Notes under the pieces: generated by a model
Told to the model about the DNA's origin: nothing
The model's input: only the letters and a program-made list of their open reading frames with translations
The model's database searches: none
Part shown: one piece after another, positions 7,891 to 15,608 of the stretch
Layout: the number at the start of each line of letters is the position of its first letter
Position numbering within the stretch: position 1 is the stretch's first letter
Virus record (IMG/VR): IMGVR_UViG_3300005529_000035
Span: 1-63,576 of that record
DNA from: a virus
Length of the DNA: 63,576 nucleotides
Direction: 5' to 3' (one strand)
Position numbers and translations under genes: made by a program

Positions 7891-9384
7891 TCAGATCTGC
7901 ATCGGGGCGAATGATGACGCAGGGGCCGCCCAGGTGCCGTCAGCGCGCAGGAACTGGGCGGTGCTGCCAGTCGGCGTGGCGATCGCGGTCCCCTGGATTT
8001 TCGCCACCGTGGGCGCCGCGGACGTGCCGCCGAGGTCCCCGGCGACAGCTGCGCCGTTCAGGTTCGCCAGCGCTGCTGCTGCGGTGGCAGCCCCGGTGCC
8101 GCCATGCGTGGTCGTCAGGACCCCGCTGTTCTCGATGGACAGGGTGCTGCCGGACTGAGCCAGCCCAGCACCCGCCGTGACTGTCCCCGCGCCTGAGAAC
8201 TGCGTGAACGTGATGGGGTCGGTGCCGAGAGTGACGAAGCCGCTGTTGGTGCACACCCAGCCCGTGAGCGCGTTGGATGTCCCGGCCTGGGCGAACGTGA
8301 ACGCGGACTGCACCTCGTTGCCCGCGTCCATGTCGGCGGCCCGGTCCAGTATCCACGGCGTCGACACCGACCCGTGATCGGTCACGGTGAAGATGCCGTT
8401 GTTCGGCGCGTTCCCGCTGGTCTCGTCTTTCACCAGCACCCGGTCACCGTTGGAGACGCTGACACCGTCAATGGTGAGCGCGCCGTTCCCGGTTTCGGTC
8501 AGCGTGCTCGAGGTCGCGCCGTAAGTGGCCAGTGCACCCGTGGTGGCCACACGCACCGTGCCCTTGACCTGCAGGCCCGTAGCCACGGCGTCCACGTAGG
8601 ACTTGGTGGCCACGTCCAGGGCGTTGACCGGCGCCTGCGCCTGGACTTCCCCGGTGAAGGTCTTGGCTCCGCCGATGGTCTGGCTGCTGCTCAGGTCGAC
8701 GAAGTTCTGGGTGCCCGAGCCTGTGCCCCCGGCCGTGACCGGCAGCGGTGAGGGCTGCGTGGCGATGCTGGTGAGCCCCAGGCTGGCCCGCGCGGTGGCA
8801 GTGTTGGTGAGGTCGGACAGGTTGGCGGCTATCTGCGCGGCGCCAGCCTCAGCGGTTTCCGCCCGCGCGATCTCCGATGTGAGGGCCGAGGCGGCAGCCA
8901 CGTTGGCCCCGGCCAGCGTCGACCACGACCCGTTCCCCGACCCGTCCGAGGTCAGCAGGTCACCGGCTGCCGCGCCGCCGGGGATCCGCAGCGGTGGTGA
9001 GCCGTTCAGCACCAGCGTGCCCGCGAGCGCACCGCCAGCGCCCAGGCTGCCCGCTGAGGACGCGGGCTGGATGTCGGACAGGTACTGGACATCGCCGTCA
9101 GTGAACGGCAGCAGGATCGCGTATGCGGCCGGGGCGCCCGGGAACTGCGGGTTCACGAGCCACGCCCACGTGTCCGGGTTCAGGTCCGCGTTGTCAGTCG
9201 CCAGGAGGGTGGCGAAGTTCACGCCCGTGGTGAGGTCGACCACGACCGGCGTCTGGGTGACGATCAGGTTCTCCGGCGCTGCCAGCAGGATGGAGACCGG
9301 CGTGAAGGTGACCGAGCCCTGCCGGATGGGGTAGCCGTCGCCGCCGGTGTAGTTCAGGACGAGGGTCACGTAATTCAGGCTCAC
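7891..9384 (-). CDS. Tail fibre protein, paralogue of the next upstream fibre
   Basis: The open frame reaches 9798, but the protein-like sequence begins at GTG 9384 (VSLNYVTLVLNYTGGDGYPI) with GGGGGTGGG upstream, giving 497 residues. Residues 1-155 match the N-terminus of the 9405-11591 product (TDNADLNP-WAWLV, GTLVLNGSPPLRIP, GDLLTSDGSG), so a tail-attachment module has been duplicated. The middle has SQTIGGAKTF and a DVATKSYVDA segment found in many phage fibres. The end has FLRADGTWAAP followed by SSFAPMQI. It is a receptor-binding or fibre component. Confidence 0.75.
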   Translation of the reverse strand: MSLNYVTLVLNYTGGDGYPIRQGSVTFTPVSILLAAPENLIVTQTPVVVDLTTGVNFATLLATDNADLNPDTWAWLVNPQFPGAPAAYAILLPFTDGDVQYLSDIQPASSAGSLGAGGALAGTLVLNGSPPLRIPGGAAAGDLLTSDGSGNGSWSTLAGANVAAASALTSEIARAETAEAGAAQIAANLSDLTNTATARASLGLTSIATQPSPLPVTAGGTGSGTQNFVDLSSSQTIGGAKTFTGEVQAQAPVNALDVATKSYVDAVATGLQVKGTVRVATTGALATYGATSSTLTETGNGALTIDGVSVSNGDRVLVKDETSGNAPNNGIFTVTDHGSVSTPWILDRAADMDAGNEVQSAFTFAQAGTSNALTGWVCTNSGFVTLGTDPITFTQFSGAGTVTAGAGLAQSGSTLSIENSGVLTTTHGGTGAATAAAALANLNGAAVAGDLGGTSAAPTVAKIQGTAIATPTGSTAQFLRADGTWAAPASSFAPMQI

Positions 9385-9404
9385 CGGATCCCACCCCCGG
9401 GCAT

Positions 9405-11591
9405 CTAGATGGCCTGCACACTCATCACGACCGGGCCACCGAGGGTGCCGGTGGGCGTGGTCGAGGTGGATCCCAGCGCCAGGATGGTGATCGCGTTGGA
9501 AGCACCCGCGCCGAGCAGGTCGAAGTTGTAGCTGTTCCCGGACGTCAGGCCGCTGACCACAAAGCGCAGGCTGAGCACCAGGTGCTGCGCGGTGCTGGAG
9601 ATCTCCGTCGTGTAGACGTGGCCGAGGACCGGGGTCACGGTGCCGTGGGCGGCCAGGGCGAAGGAGACGTTCGTGCTGGCCGTGGTCATCGAGATCACGA
9701 ACGTCGCGGTCACCAGGACGCTGCCCGACGACGGCGCAGTGAAGGCGCCTGTGTTCACGTTGGCCGAGGAGAACGCGCTCAGCGTTGACGTGCTGCACGT
9801 CAGCGACGTCTGCGATCCCGGCGCGTACTCAACTGGCGTGCGCAGCAGTTGCCCGGAGACTGTGCCGCCGCCTACGGCCGGGTTAGCCCAGGTGCCGTCA
9901 GCGCGCAGGAAGTTCGTGGTCCCGCCGGACGGCTGCGGTATCTGCGGGATCGCCGCGTTCGCTGAGTCGATCAGCGGGGCGATGAGGCTTGCCGCGGTCC
10001 CGTAGACCGTGTTGTTCAGCCACAATCCCCCGGAGGGGATTCCGGAATGGGCCGTGGTCTTCAGCAGCGCTGTGATGCTCGAGCCGTTGGCGTTGCAGTG
10101 GTTGCCGCAGAAGATGAGCTCAGCCGGCGCGGAGACGGTGACTGACACCAGGCTGGCCGCCGTGGAGGTGGACGTGGCCAGGAAGTGGTTGTCCTGGAAC
10201 GAGCCCTTGTCGTTGCCGAGTTGGACGCAGACGGTGTTCCCGGCCTGGTCGAAGTAGTTCCCCGTGATGGTGAAGTCCCCGGCCTGTGAGCCGGTCTGCA
10301 GGTGGAACCCGCCGGACGGCATGCCGGTGTAAGTGAAGTGGTCGTTAACGACCTGGAACCCGCCGCCGCCGGCCGTGGGACCGAGGGTGACCTGCTTGGT
10401 GCAGGAATGCCAGAGGTTGTTCGACATCCGCAGGTCGGTGACCCCGGCGCCGTCCGCGTACAGCCCCTGGTAGGACGCGGAGATCACCGAGTGGTGCAGG
10501 CCGAACCCGACCCCGTTGCCGGACGATGACGAGGACAGCTTGATCGCGGTCCCGGTGCTGCCCGGCCGGTCGAAGTCGCCGAGGAAAGCGTTGGTCACGT
10601 GCACGTCGGCGGTGTCGGTGACCAGCAGCCCGATGCAGTTAGCCGCGTACGTGGACCCCGAGCCGCCGACCAGGCCGGACAGGCACAGGCCCTCGAGGGT
10701 GGTGCCGTTCGGGTTGGTGGTGGGCGCGGACGCGGTGCCGATCGCCACCAGCGGTGTCGCGCTGCCGGTGGGGAACGACGACGACGGGCAGATGTAGCCG
10801 CCAGTGAACGTGTCGGGAAAGACCTGCCGGTTGCCCTGGCCGGTCATGACCACGTTCACGCCCGGCAGGATGGTGACCGTGGAGTCCACGGCGCACTTCT
10901 GCGTGATCACCAGCGGTCCCATGGCGAACCCGCCGCTGATCGCGGAGATGGCCGAGTTGATGGCGGCCTGGTCGCCGCTGGTGCCGGTGATCGTCCCGAA
11001 CGCTTCCGGCCGTGCACCCCACGGCGGCAGCCACTTGCCCGCCGATGAACTCGTGGCCACGATGACGTTGCCGTCCGCGGCGGTCCCGGTGACGGTGACC
11101 CCGCCGACCGCAGAGCCCGCAGGCTGCCAGGTTGCGTGGCCGCTGGCGTCCGAGGTCAGCACGTCGCCGTTGGTGGCGCCGACCGGGATGATCAGCGGCG
11201 GACTGCCGTCGAGGACCAGCGTCCCGTTCAGCGTCCCGCCCGCCGCTATCGCGGGCAGCGACGTCGGCGGCTGCAGGTCCGACAGCTGCTGAGTGGCACC
11301 TGCGGCGAAGTTGAGGAGCAGTTGCTGAGCCGGGGGTGCTCCCGGGAACTTGGGTGCGACCAGCCACGCCCACGAGCCGGGGTTAAGGTCGGCGTTGTCG
11401 GTGGCTACGAGGCTGACCGAAGGCTGCGGGTTCTTCGACAGGTCAACGATGACGGGTGACTGGGTGATCACCAGGTCATCGGCTGCCGCCAGCAGGGTCG
11501 CGACCGGCGTGAACGTGACAGTGCCCCGGGAGACTGCCGCGCCTGTGCCATCTACGTAGTTGCAGACGAGGGTCACGAAGTTCAGCGCCAC
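9405..11591 (-). CDS. Tail fibre with pectate-lyase-like beta-helix
   Basis: 728 residues. The N-terminal ~155 residues are the duplicated attachment module (MALNFVTLVCNYVDGTG..., TDNADLNPGSWAWLV). Residues ~190-560 hold a beta-helix with Asn/Gly-rich coils (TLEGLCLSGLVGG, DLRMSNNLWHSC, FTITGNYFDQAGN, LIFCGNHCNANG). The rest (FLRADGTWANP, then a C-terminal beta-rich domain) resembles the fibre tip. It would bind or depolymerise a host polysaccharide. Confidence 0.75.
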   Translation of the reverse strand: MALNFVTLVCNYVDGTGAAVSRGTVTFTPVATLLAAADDLVITQSPVIVDLSKNPQPSVSLVATDNADLNPGSWAWLVAPKFPGAPPAQQLLLNFAAGATQQLSDLQPPTSLPAIAAGGTLNGTLVLDGSPPLIIPVGATNGDVLTSDASGHATWQPAGSAVGGVTVTGTAADGNVIVATSSSAGKWLPPWGARPEAFGTITGTSGDQAAINSAISAISGGFAMGPLVITQKCAVDSTVTILPGVNVVMTGQGNRQVFPDTFTGGYICPSSSFPTGSATPLVAIGTASAPTTNPNGTTLEGLCLSGLVGGSGSTYAANCIGLLVTDTADVHVTNAFLGDFDRPGSTGTAIKLSSSSSGNGVGFGLHHSVISASYQGLYADGAGVTDLRMSNNLWHSCTKQVTLGPTAGGGGFQVVNDHFTYTGMPSGGFHLQTGSQAGDFTITGNYFDQAGNTVCVQLGNDKGSFQDNHFLATSTSTAASLVSVTVSAPAELIFCGNHCNANGSSITALLKTTAHSGIPSGGLWLNNTVYGTAASLIAPLIDSANAAIPQIPQPSGGTTNFLRADGTWANPAVGGGTVSGQLLRTPVEYAPGSQTSLTCSTSTLSAFSSANVNTGAFTAPSSGSVLVTATFVISMTTASTNVSFALAAHGTVTPVLGHVYTTEISSTAQHLVLSLRFVVSGLTSGNSYNFDLLGAGASNAITILALGSTSTTPTGTLGGPVVMSVQAI

Positions 11592-11601
11592 GGGCCCTCC
11601 C

Positions 11602-12663
11602 TCACGATCCGGGGACGATCAGGGATAGGAGGGACGAAAAGTCCGATCTGGCGCTCTGCATGGGCGTTATCTGTGCTACTTGGTCATCATCTGAGTAGGA
11701 ATAACTCCCCACGACAAATTCGATCAGCCCAGTAACCTGCTCGCCTCCGAAGGGCGCATCGGTCACCAGCAAACGGGCCACGGTCCCGGCGCTTTCGCAG
11801 CCCAGGTCCACGGGGCTGCCGCCCGTGGTCAGGTACTGGCCGAACCTGACCGTGAACGGCCCGGCGAATGCGGCGCGCTGGTAGCGGGCCAGGATGTCCG
11901 TCCCCACCGCTGCGGCAGAGCCCGAGGACAGGACGCCCGCGTTGGAGATGTCGGAGTAGACCTCGGTCGGGCCGTGCCGGTTGATGTCGTCCTGGTCGAA
12001 CGCATCCGTCACGCCGTAAGTGGTGTTGCCCATGCCGTCATCACTGGCGGTGTACTTCAGCCACACGGTCGTGATGTCGCTGGAGATCGTCCGGGTCACT
12101 GGGACGGTGGACACCAGGAGCCGGTTCACGGTAGACGGGATGGCTGTGACGTGCAGCACGTTCCAGCGGTCGATCTGCCAGACCTGCGCGCTCGGCGTCG
12201 CCAGCATATTCAGATGGTCTGTAACTGTCTGTGACGCTGAATCTGGCTGCTGTGACAGCCAGCCTGAGGCGATGCCTGGATTTACCCACTGGAGGCCGCG
12301 GCTTATGGCTTCATCAACCGGATCGTTGAGATCCCAACTCGTGTAATAAGCCGCAAATTGCGAGCCGAAGGTGCCAGCGCCATGTGCCTGCAGTTGCTGG
12401 CCGTCAACCGCCATCACGGGTTCATTGAGTTGCCCGTACCAAACGCATGAGCCGCCACGGAAGATCTTTATGATCCGGCCCGGGTCGGTGGCTGGAGTCC
12501 TGAATGAGGGGGACACCTGCAGAACGCAGGACATCTGGTCCGCGCCACCGGGACAGGTGTAGCTGTACTGCAATTGGGCGACGTGCCCAATTGAGCCAAG
12601 CCAGCGGGGGTCTGACCCGTCTGGCCGGTATGTGCAAATCTGGCTGGCCGCTCTACGGATCAC
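11602..12663 (-). CDS. Minor tail protein (tail-hub/baseplate-like)
   Basis: 353 residues starting at GTG 12663. The order of short beta-rich segments (YSYTCPGGADQMSCVLQ, GRIIKIFRGGSCVWYGQL, then a central domain and a C-terminal FVVGSYSYSDDD region) fits siphoviral tail-hub proteins of actinophages. These follow the distal tail protein in gene order. Its base composition is a little less GC-rich near the 3' end. It is separated from the upstream tail genes by an inserted homing endonuclease. Confidence 0.65.
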   Translation of the reverse strand: MIRRAASQICTYRPDGSDPRWLGSIGHVAQLQYSYTCPGGADQMSCVLQVSPSFRTPATDPGRIIKIFRGGSCVWYGQLNEPVMAVDGQQLQAHGAGTFGSQFAAYYTSWDLNDPVDEAISRGLQWVNPGIASGWLSQQPDSASQTVTDHLNMLATPSAQVWQIDRWNVLHVTAIPSTVNRLLVSTVPVTRTISSDITTVWLKYTASDDGMGNTTYGVTDAFDQDDINRHGPTEVYSDISNAGVLSSGSAAAVGTDILARYQRAAFAGPFTVRFGQYLTTGGSPVDLGCESAGTVARLLVTDAPFGGEQVTGLIEFVVGSYSYSDDDQVAQITPMQSARSDFSSLLSLIVPGS

Positions 12664-12685
12664 AGCGCCGCGCCTCCGTATCGGC

Positions 12686-12760
12686 TAAAATCGAACGGAG
12701 ACACGAAGCGGGCCCGGCAAGTTGTGTCAGCAACTCGTGAGTCCGGGCCCTGACGCAAGA
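12686..12760 (+). ncRNA. Promoter and pseudoknot leader RNA of HNH gene (element A)
   Basis: A -10 TAAAAT (12686-12691) is followed by TCGA and then a 5' leader built almost entirely of structure. GGGCCCGG (12710-12717) pairs with CCGGGCCC (12743-12750). Inside it AGTTG (12720-12724) pairs with CAACT (12731-12735). The exposed loop bases GTCA (12726-12729) can pair with TGAC (12751-12754) just outside the stem, making a pseudoknot. CGCAAG / CTTGCG (12754-12759 / 12767-12772) then places the ATG in a seven-base loop. The architecture matches elements B, C and E in this window. Confidence 0.65.
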
Positions 12761-13510
12761 ATGGAGCTTGCGCCTGTGAATGAGTCTGTCACGCCCTCGG
12801 CCACTGATGAGCGCTGGCGTCCCGTAGTCGGCTTTGAGGGCTTCTACGAGGTCAGTGAGTTCGGGCGCGTCCAGTCGCTGCCGCGCAAGACAGCTACAGG
12901 CATCCGTGGCGGCCAGATCCTCAAGCCGTGGCTCACCACCACTGGATATCTGGCCGTAACGCTATGCAAGCACAACGTGAGATACCGCCGCACTATCCAC
13001 CGGCTCGTCGGTGAGGCATTCATCGGGCCGCTGCCGCCTGGCATGCACACGCGCCATGGACAAAATGGCTCAGGTGATCCGGGCCTTGCGAACATCTGCT
13101 ACGGCACTGCGGCCGAGAACGAGGCTGACAAGGTGCGCGACGGAACCAGCAATCGTGGCGAGCGGAATGGCTGCGCGCGACTGACGCGCGCCCTCGTTGA
13201 GGAGATCCGGTCACGGTATGCGGCTGGCGAGAGCGGAGGTTTGCTCGCTCTCGAGTATGGCCTGAGTTCGTCGCATGTCGGAGAACTTGCTCAGGCGGCC
13301 TGGGGGTTTGAGCCAGTGGTCCGTGTGGCGCAGGGCCACATGCGCGGTGAGCGTCAGCCGAACGCGAAACTGACTGAGGAGATCGTCAGGGAGTGCCGCC
13401 GGCGCCGCTCTGAGGGTGCCACGTATGCCGCGCTAGCGCGGAGTTTCGGTGTGACCAAGGCCGTGATGCGCGAGGCCGTGATCGGCATCACCTGGAAGCA
13501 CGTGGCCTAG
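12761..13510 (+). CDS. HNH homing endonuclease with NUMOD4 motif
   Basis: 249 residues from the ATG at 12761. WRPVVGFEGFYEVSEFGRVQ is a NUMOD4 motif. HNH_3 elements follow (RRTIHRLVGEAFIG, MHTRHGQNGSGDPGLANI). The C-terminus holds two helix-turn-helix-like repeats, the second ending ITWKHVA, as in the HNH product ending at 46465. The gene lies opposite to the tail genes, and its stop overlaps the stop of the next minus-strand gene by four bases, the mark of a free-standing homing insertion. The target is probably in a tail gene of related phages. Confidence 0.85.
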   Translation: MELAPVNESVTPSATDERWRPVVGFEGFYEVSEFGRVQSLPRKTATGIRGGQILKPWLTTTGYLAVTLCKHNVRYRRTIHRLVGEAFIGPLPPGMHTRHGQNGSGDPGLANICYGTAAENEADKVRDGTSNRGERNGCARLTRALVEEIRSRYAAGESGGLLALEYGLSSSHVGELAQAAWGFEPVVRVAQGHMRGERQPNAKLTEEIVRECRRRRSEGATYAALARSFGVTKAVMREAVIGITWKHVA

Positions 13511-13731
13511 CTCATGAAGCCGTTGTCGATCAGGCGGTCCACCAGCAGGTTGAACTGAGCGGTCACCTGAGGGAGGGTGCTGGTGGTGTCACTGACCCCG
13601 GCCATCTGCGACAGGCCAGACAGGAAGGCGGCGTTGCTGAGTGCCATGCTGGACACGGTTGCCGCGAGGTCGTCGATGCGCTTCTCGTGGGCCTGGAGCT
13701 TCGCGTGCAGTGTGGCATTGCTGACCGCCAT
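13507..13731 (-). CDS. Small coiled-coil tail protein
   Basis: Seventy-four residues from ATG 13731 (MAVSNATLHAKLQAHEKRID). The N-terminal half is a heptad coil (LHAKLQAHEKRIDDLAATVS). It sits between two tail proteins and is probably a small structural or trimerisation component. The frame is open further upstream but without protein-like sequence. Confidence 0.55.
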   Translation of the reverse strand: MAVSNATLHAKLQAHEKRIDDLAATVSSMALSNAAFLSGLSQMAGVSDTTSTLPQVTAQFNLLVDRLIDNGFMS

Positions 13732-13742
13732 TGCTGCCCCCT

Positions 13743-15590
13743 TTATGCCAGTCTGTCCACGAACCATCTGGGGTAATAGTTCGCCCCGATCGCCGGGGCA
13801 CCTTCCACCGCGTAGGCGAACAGCACGCAGTCGGTGCCGCCGTCTACCGTGAGCGGGCCACCGGACACGAACGCCGAGTCCAGCACCGACACGGCCTGCG
13901 TACGGTCAGTGGCCGAGCCGAGCACCCGCCCAAGATCCCGGTCCGGCGTCGGCTCATCCAGGTAATAGGTCACGTAGGACGTGGACGCCTCGTTGATGAT
14001 CACCGTCTGGCCCTGGGTGTCGAGCAGGAGAACGTCCAGGAACCGGTCTGAGGAGTTCGTGTCGGTGATGCCCAGCGTGAAGTAGGCGTCGGTGTTGTCG
14101 GCGGCGATGTCCTTGCCCGGCAGCGTGAGCTCGCCGATGACCGCGATCCCGTTGACGATGTCCGTGCTCGGCGTGAACGTACGGCTCACGGACTGTGTGG
14201 ACGACGGCCCGCTGGTGTACTCGTACTGGTGCAGCGTGATCGTCAAGGTTCTCGGTGACCCCGACGACGCCCACGAGTTCGCCACCGCCACGACCGTGTA
14301 GGTGCCGGAGAACCGGGCGTTCTGGCCGCTGACCTGGCTGGTCACCGCGTACTCGCGGCCATCCGGCGGGTCGGTGACGCTCGTGGTGGACACGAACGGG
14401 GTCAGGTTCAGCGGCGAGTCCGGGCCCGGCCGGTGCGCGACCAGGGTCTTGAACGCGGTCGCCCCGGACTGCTGGAACGTCAGGTTCAGCGGCGCGTGCG
14501 ACGTGCCGACCACGCTGTGCAGCGTGTACAGCGACCCGCGCGCCGATGCCGCAGCACCCGTGGTGACGGGCTGTGCGGTCAGGTCGTCCAGGAAGACGTT
14601 CAGCCAGAACCCGGAGTAGTGCGACACCTTGATGTCGCATGCCACGACCGCGGCGAGATTGAACGAGCCGATCGACCCGGGCAGTGCTGCGGTGACCTGG
14701 TTCCAGGTAGGGGTCAGGTCCAGGCGCCCCACCGTGGACGACACGGTGGTGCCGAACGACACCGCACGCCCGGCCGAGTCCTTCAGCGTGAACGTGACCG
14801 TAGGGGTGACCGGCCCCGAGCCCCAGTAGTCCCACGCCTGCTCTGAGGAGAACCCGATCCACATCTGCAGCGACGTCAGCCCGGTCAGGTTCTTGCTCGA
14901 GAACGTGGCGTGGTAGGTGATGACCTCGCCGTTCTGGCCGTTGAAGGTGGTCGGGTCGTCGAACCCGTTCCAGTACGCCGAGTGGGAGCCGGTGATGTGA
15001 ACGGTGGACGCTGTCCAGCCGGTTCCGCTGACGGTCTCGAAGTCGGTCAGCGTCACCGGGGACGCCGGAGGCGGCGGGATCCCGCCGCCGGTCACCGGGG
15101 AATCGAACGCGAGCCGCTGCGGTGCGTCGCTTCTGCCGTAGGGCAGCGCCTGGAACGAGATGGTGACCTGGGAGACCAGGGACCGGTCGTGCCGCACCGA
15201 GTAGGACACCACGGTCGGCAGGGCCCGGAAGCAGTCGAAGACGAGCGGCAGGCCGCTGTCGCTGGTCCAGGTCAGCGTCCACGTCTGGGCGTCGATGGTC
15301 TGCAGCAGCGTTTCCCGCGCCGCGGTGAGTGTGGCCTGGTCGGCGAGGTCGTCGCCCGTGGCCGGGACGGTGATCACGATGGGCAGCGTCATCGTCCGGT
15401 TCGACGCCCGGCGCCCAAATGGGCGCTCACCATCAAGTATTAATTCGCCTACTATGTCCGTTACCGGCTGCGGCGCACTGAAGTCGTAGCCGGGGGCAAG
15501 CTGGAAGATCGCCCCGGTGCACTGCGGCAGCGTGGACGGCTGGCCGAAACCGAGCAGCTCGATGGCGGAGGCGATCAGGAGCGAGGCCAC
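13743..15590 (-). CDS. Distal tail (Dit-like) protein with extra domain
   Basis: 615 residues from GTG 15590. The N-terminal ~200 residues have the Dit-type layout of siphophage tail tips (beta-strands, RASNRTMTLPIVITV, LVFDCFRALPTVV, VTISFQALPYG). A Pro-rich linker follows (GGGIPPPPASPVTL), then a beta-sandwich ~residues 190-330 that resembles a carbohydrate-binding module (TDFETVSGTGWTAS, SAYWNGFDD). It directly follows the tape measure, the normal place for the first tail-tip protein. Confidence 0.7.
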   Translation of the reverse strand: MASLLIASAIELLGFGQPSTLPQCTGAIFQLAPGYDFSAPQPVTDIVGELILDGERPFGRRASNRTMTLPIVITVPATGDDLADQATLTAARETLLQTIDAQTWTLTWTSDSGLPLVFDCFRALPTVVSYSVRHDRSLVSQVTISFQALPYGRSDAPQRLAFDSPVTGGGIPPPPASPVTLTDFETVSGTGWTASTVHITGSHSAYWNGFDDPTTFNGQNGEVITYHATFSSKNLTGLTSLQMWIGFSSEQAWDYWGSGPVTPTVTFTLKDSAGRAVSFGTTVSSTVGRLDLTPTWNQVTAALPGSIGSFNLAAVVACDIKVSHYSGFWLNVFLDDLTAQPVTTGAAASARGSLYTLHSVVGTSHAPLNLTFQQSGATAFKTLVAHRPGPDSPLNLTPFVSTTSVTDPPDGREYAVTSQVSGQNARFSGTYTVVAVANSWASSGSPRTLTITLHQYEYTSGPSSTQSVSRTFTPSTDIVNGIAVIGELTLPGKDIAADNTDAYFTLGITDTNSSDRFLDVLLLDTQGQTVIINEASTSYVTYYLDEPTPDRDLGRVLGSATDRTQAVSVLDSAFVSGGPLTVDGGTDCVLFAYAVEGAPAIGANYYPRWFVDRLA

Positions 15591-15608
15591 TGGCTCACCC
15601 CCGCCACG

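Noticed and set aside
9385-9798. N-terminal extension of the 7891 fibre protein up to 9798
   Set aside because: The extension is shadow sequence of the upstream fibre gene; protein-like sequence and homology to the paralogue start at GTG 9384.
13954-15282. A 442-codon minus-strand frame within the distal tail gene
   Set aside because: Same strand but other frame than the real tail protein; Arg/His/Pro-rich shadow sequence.
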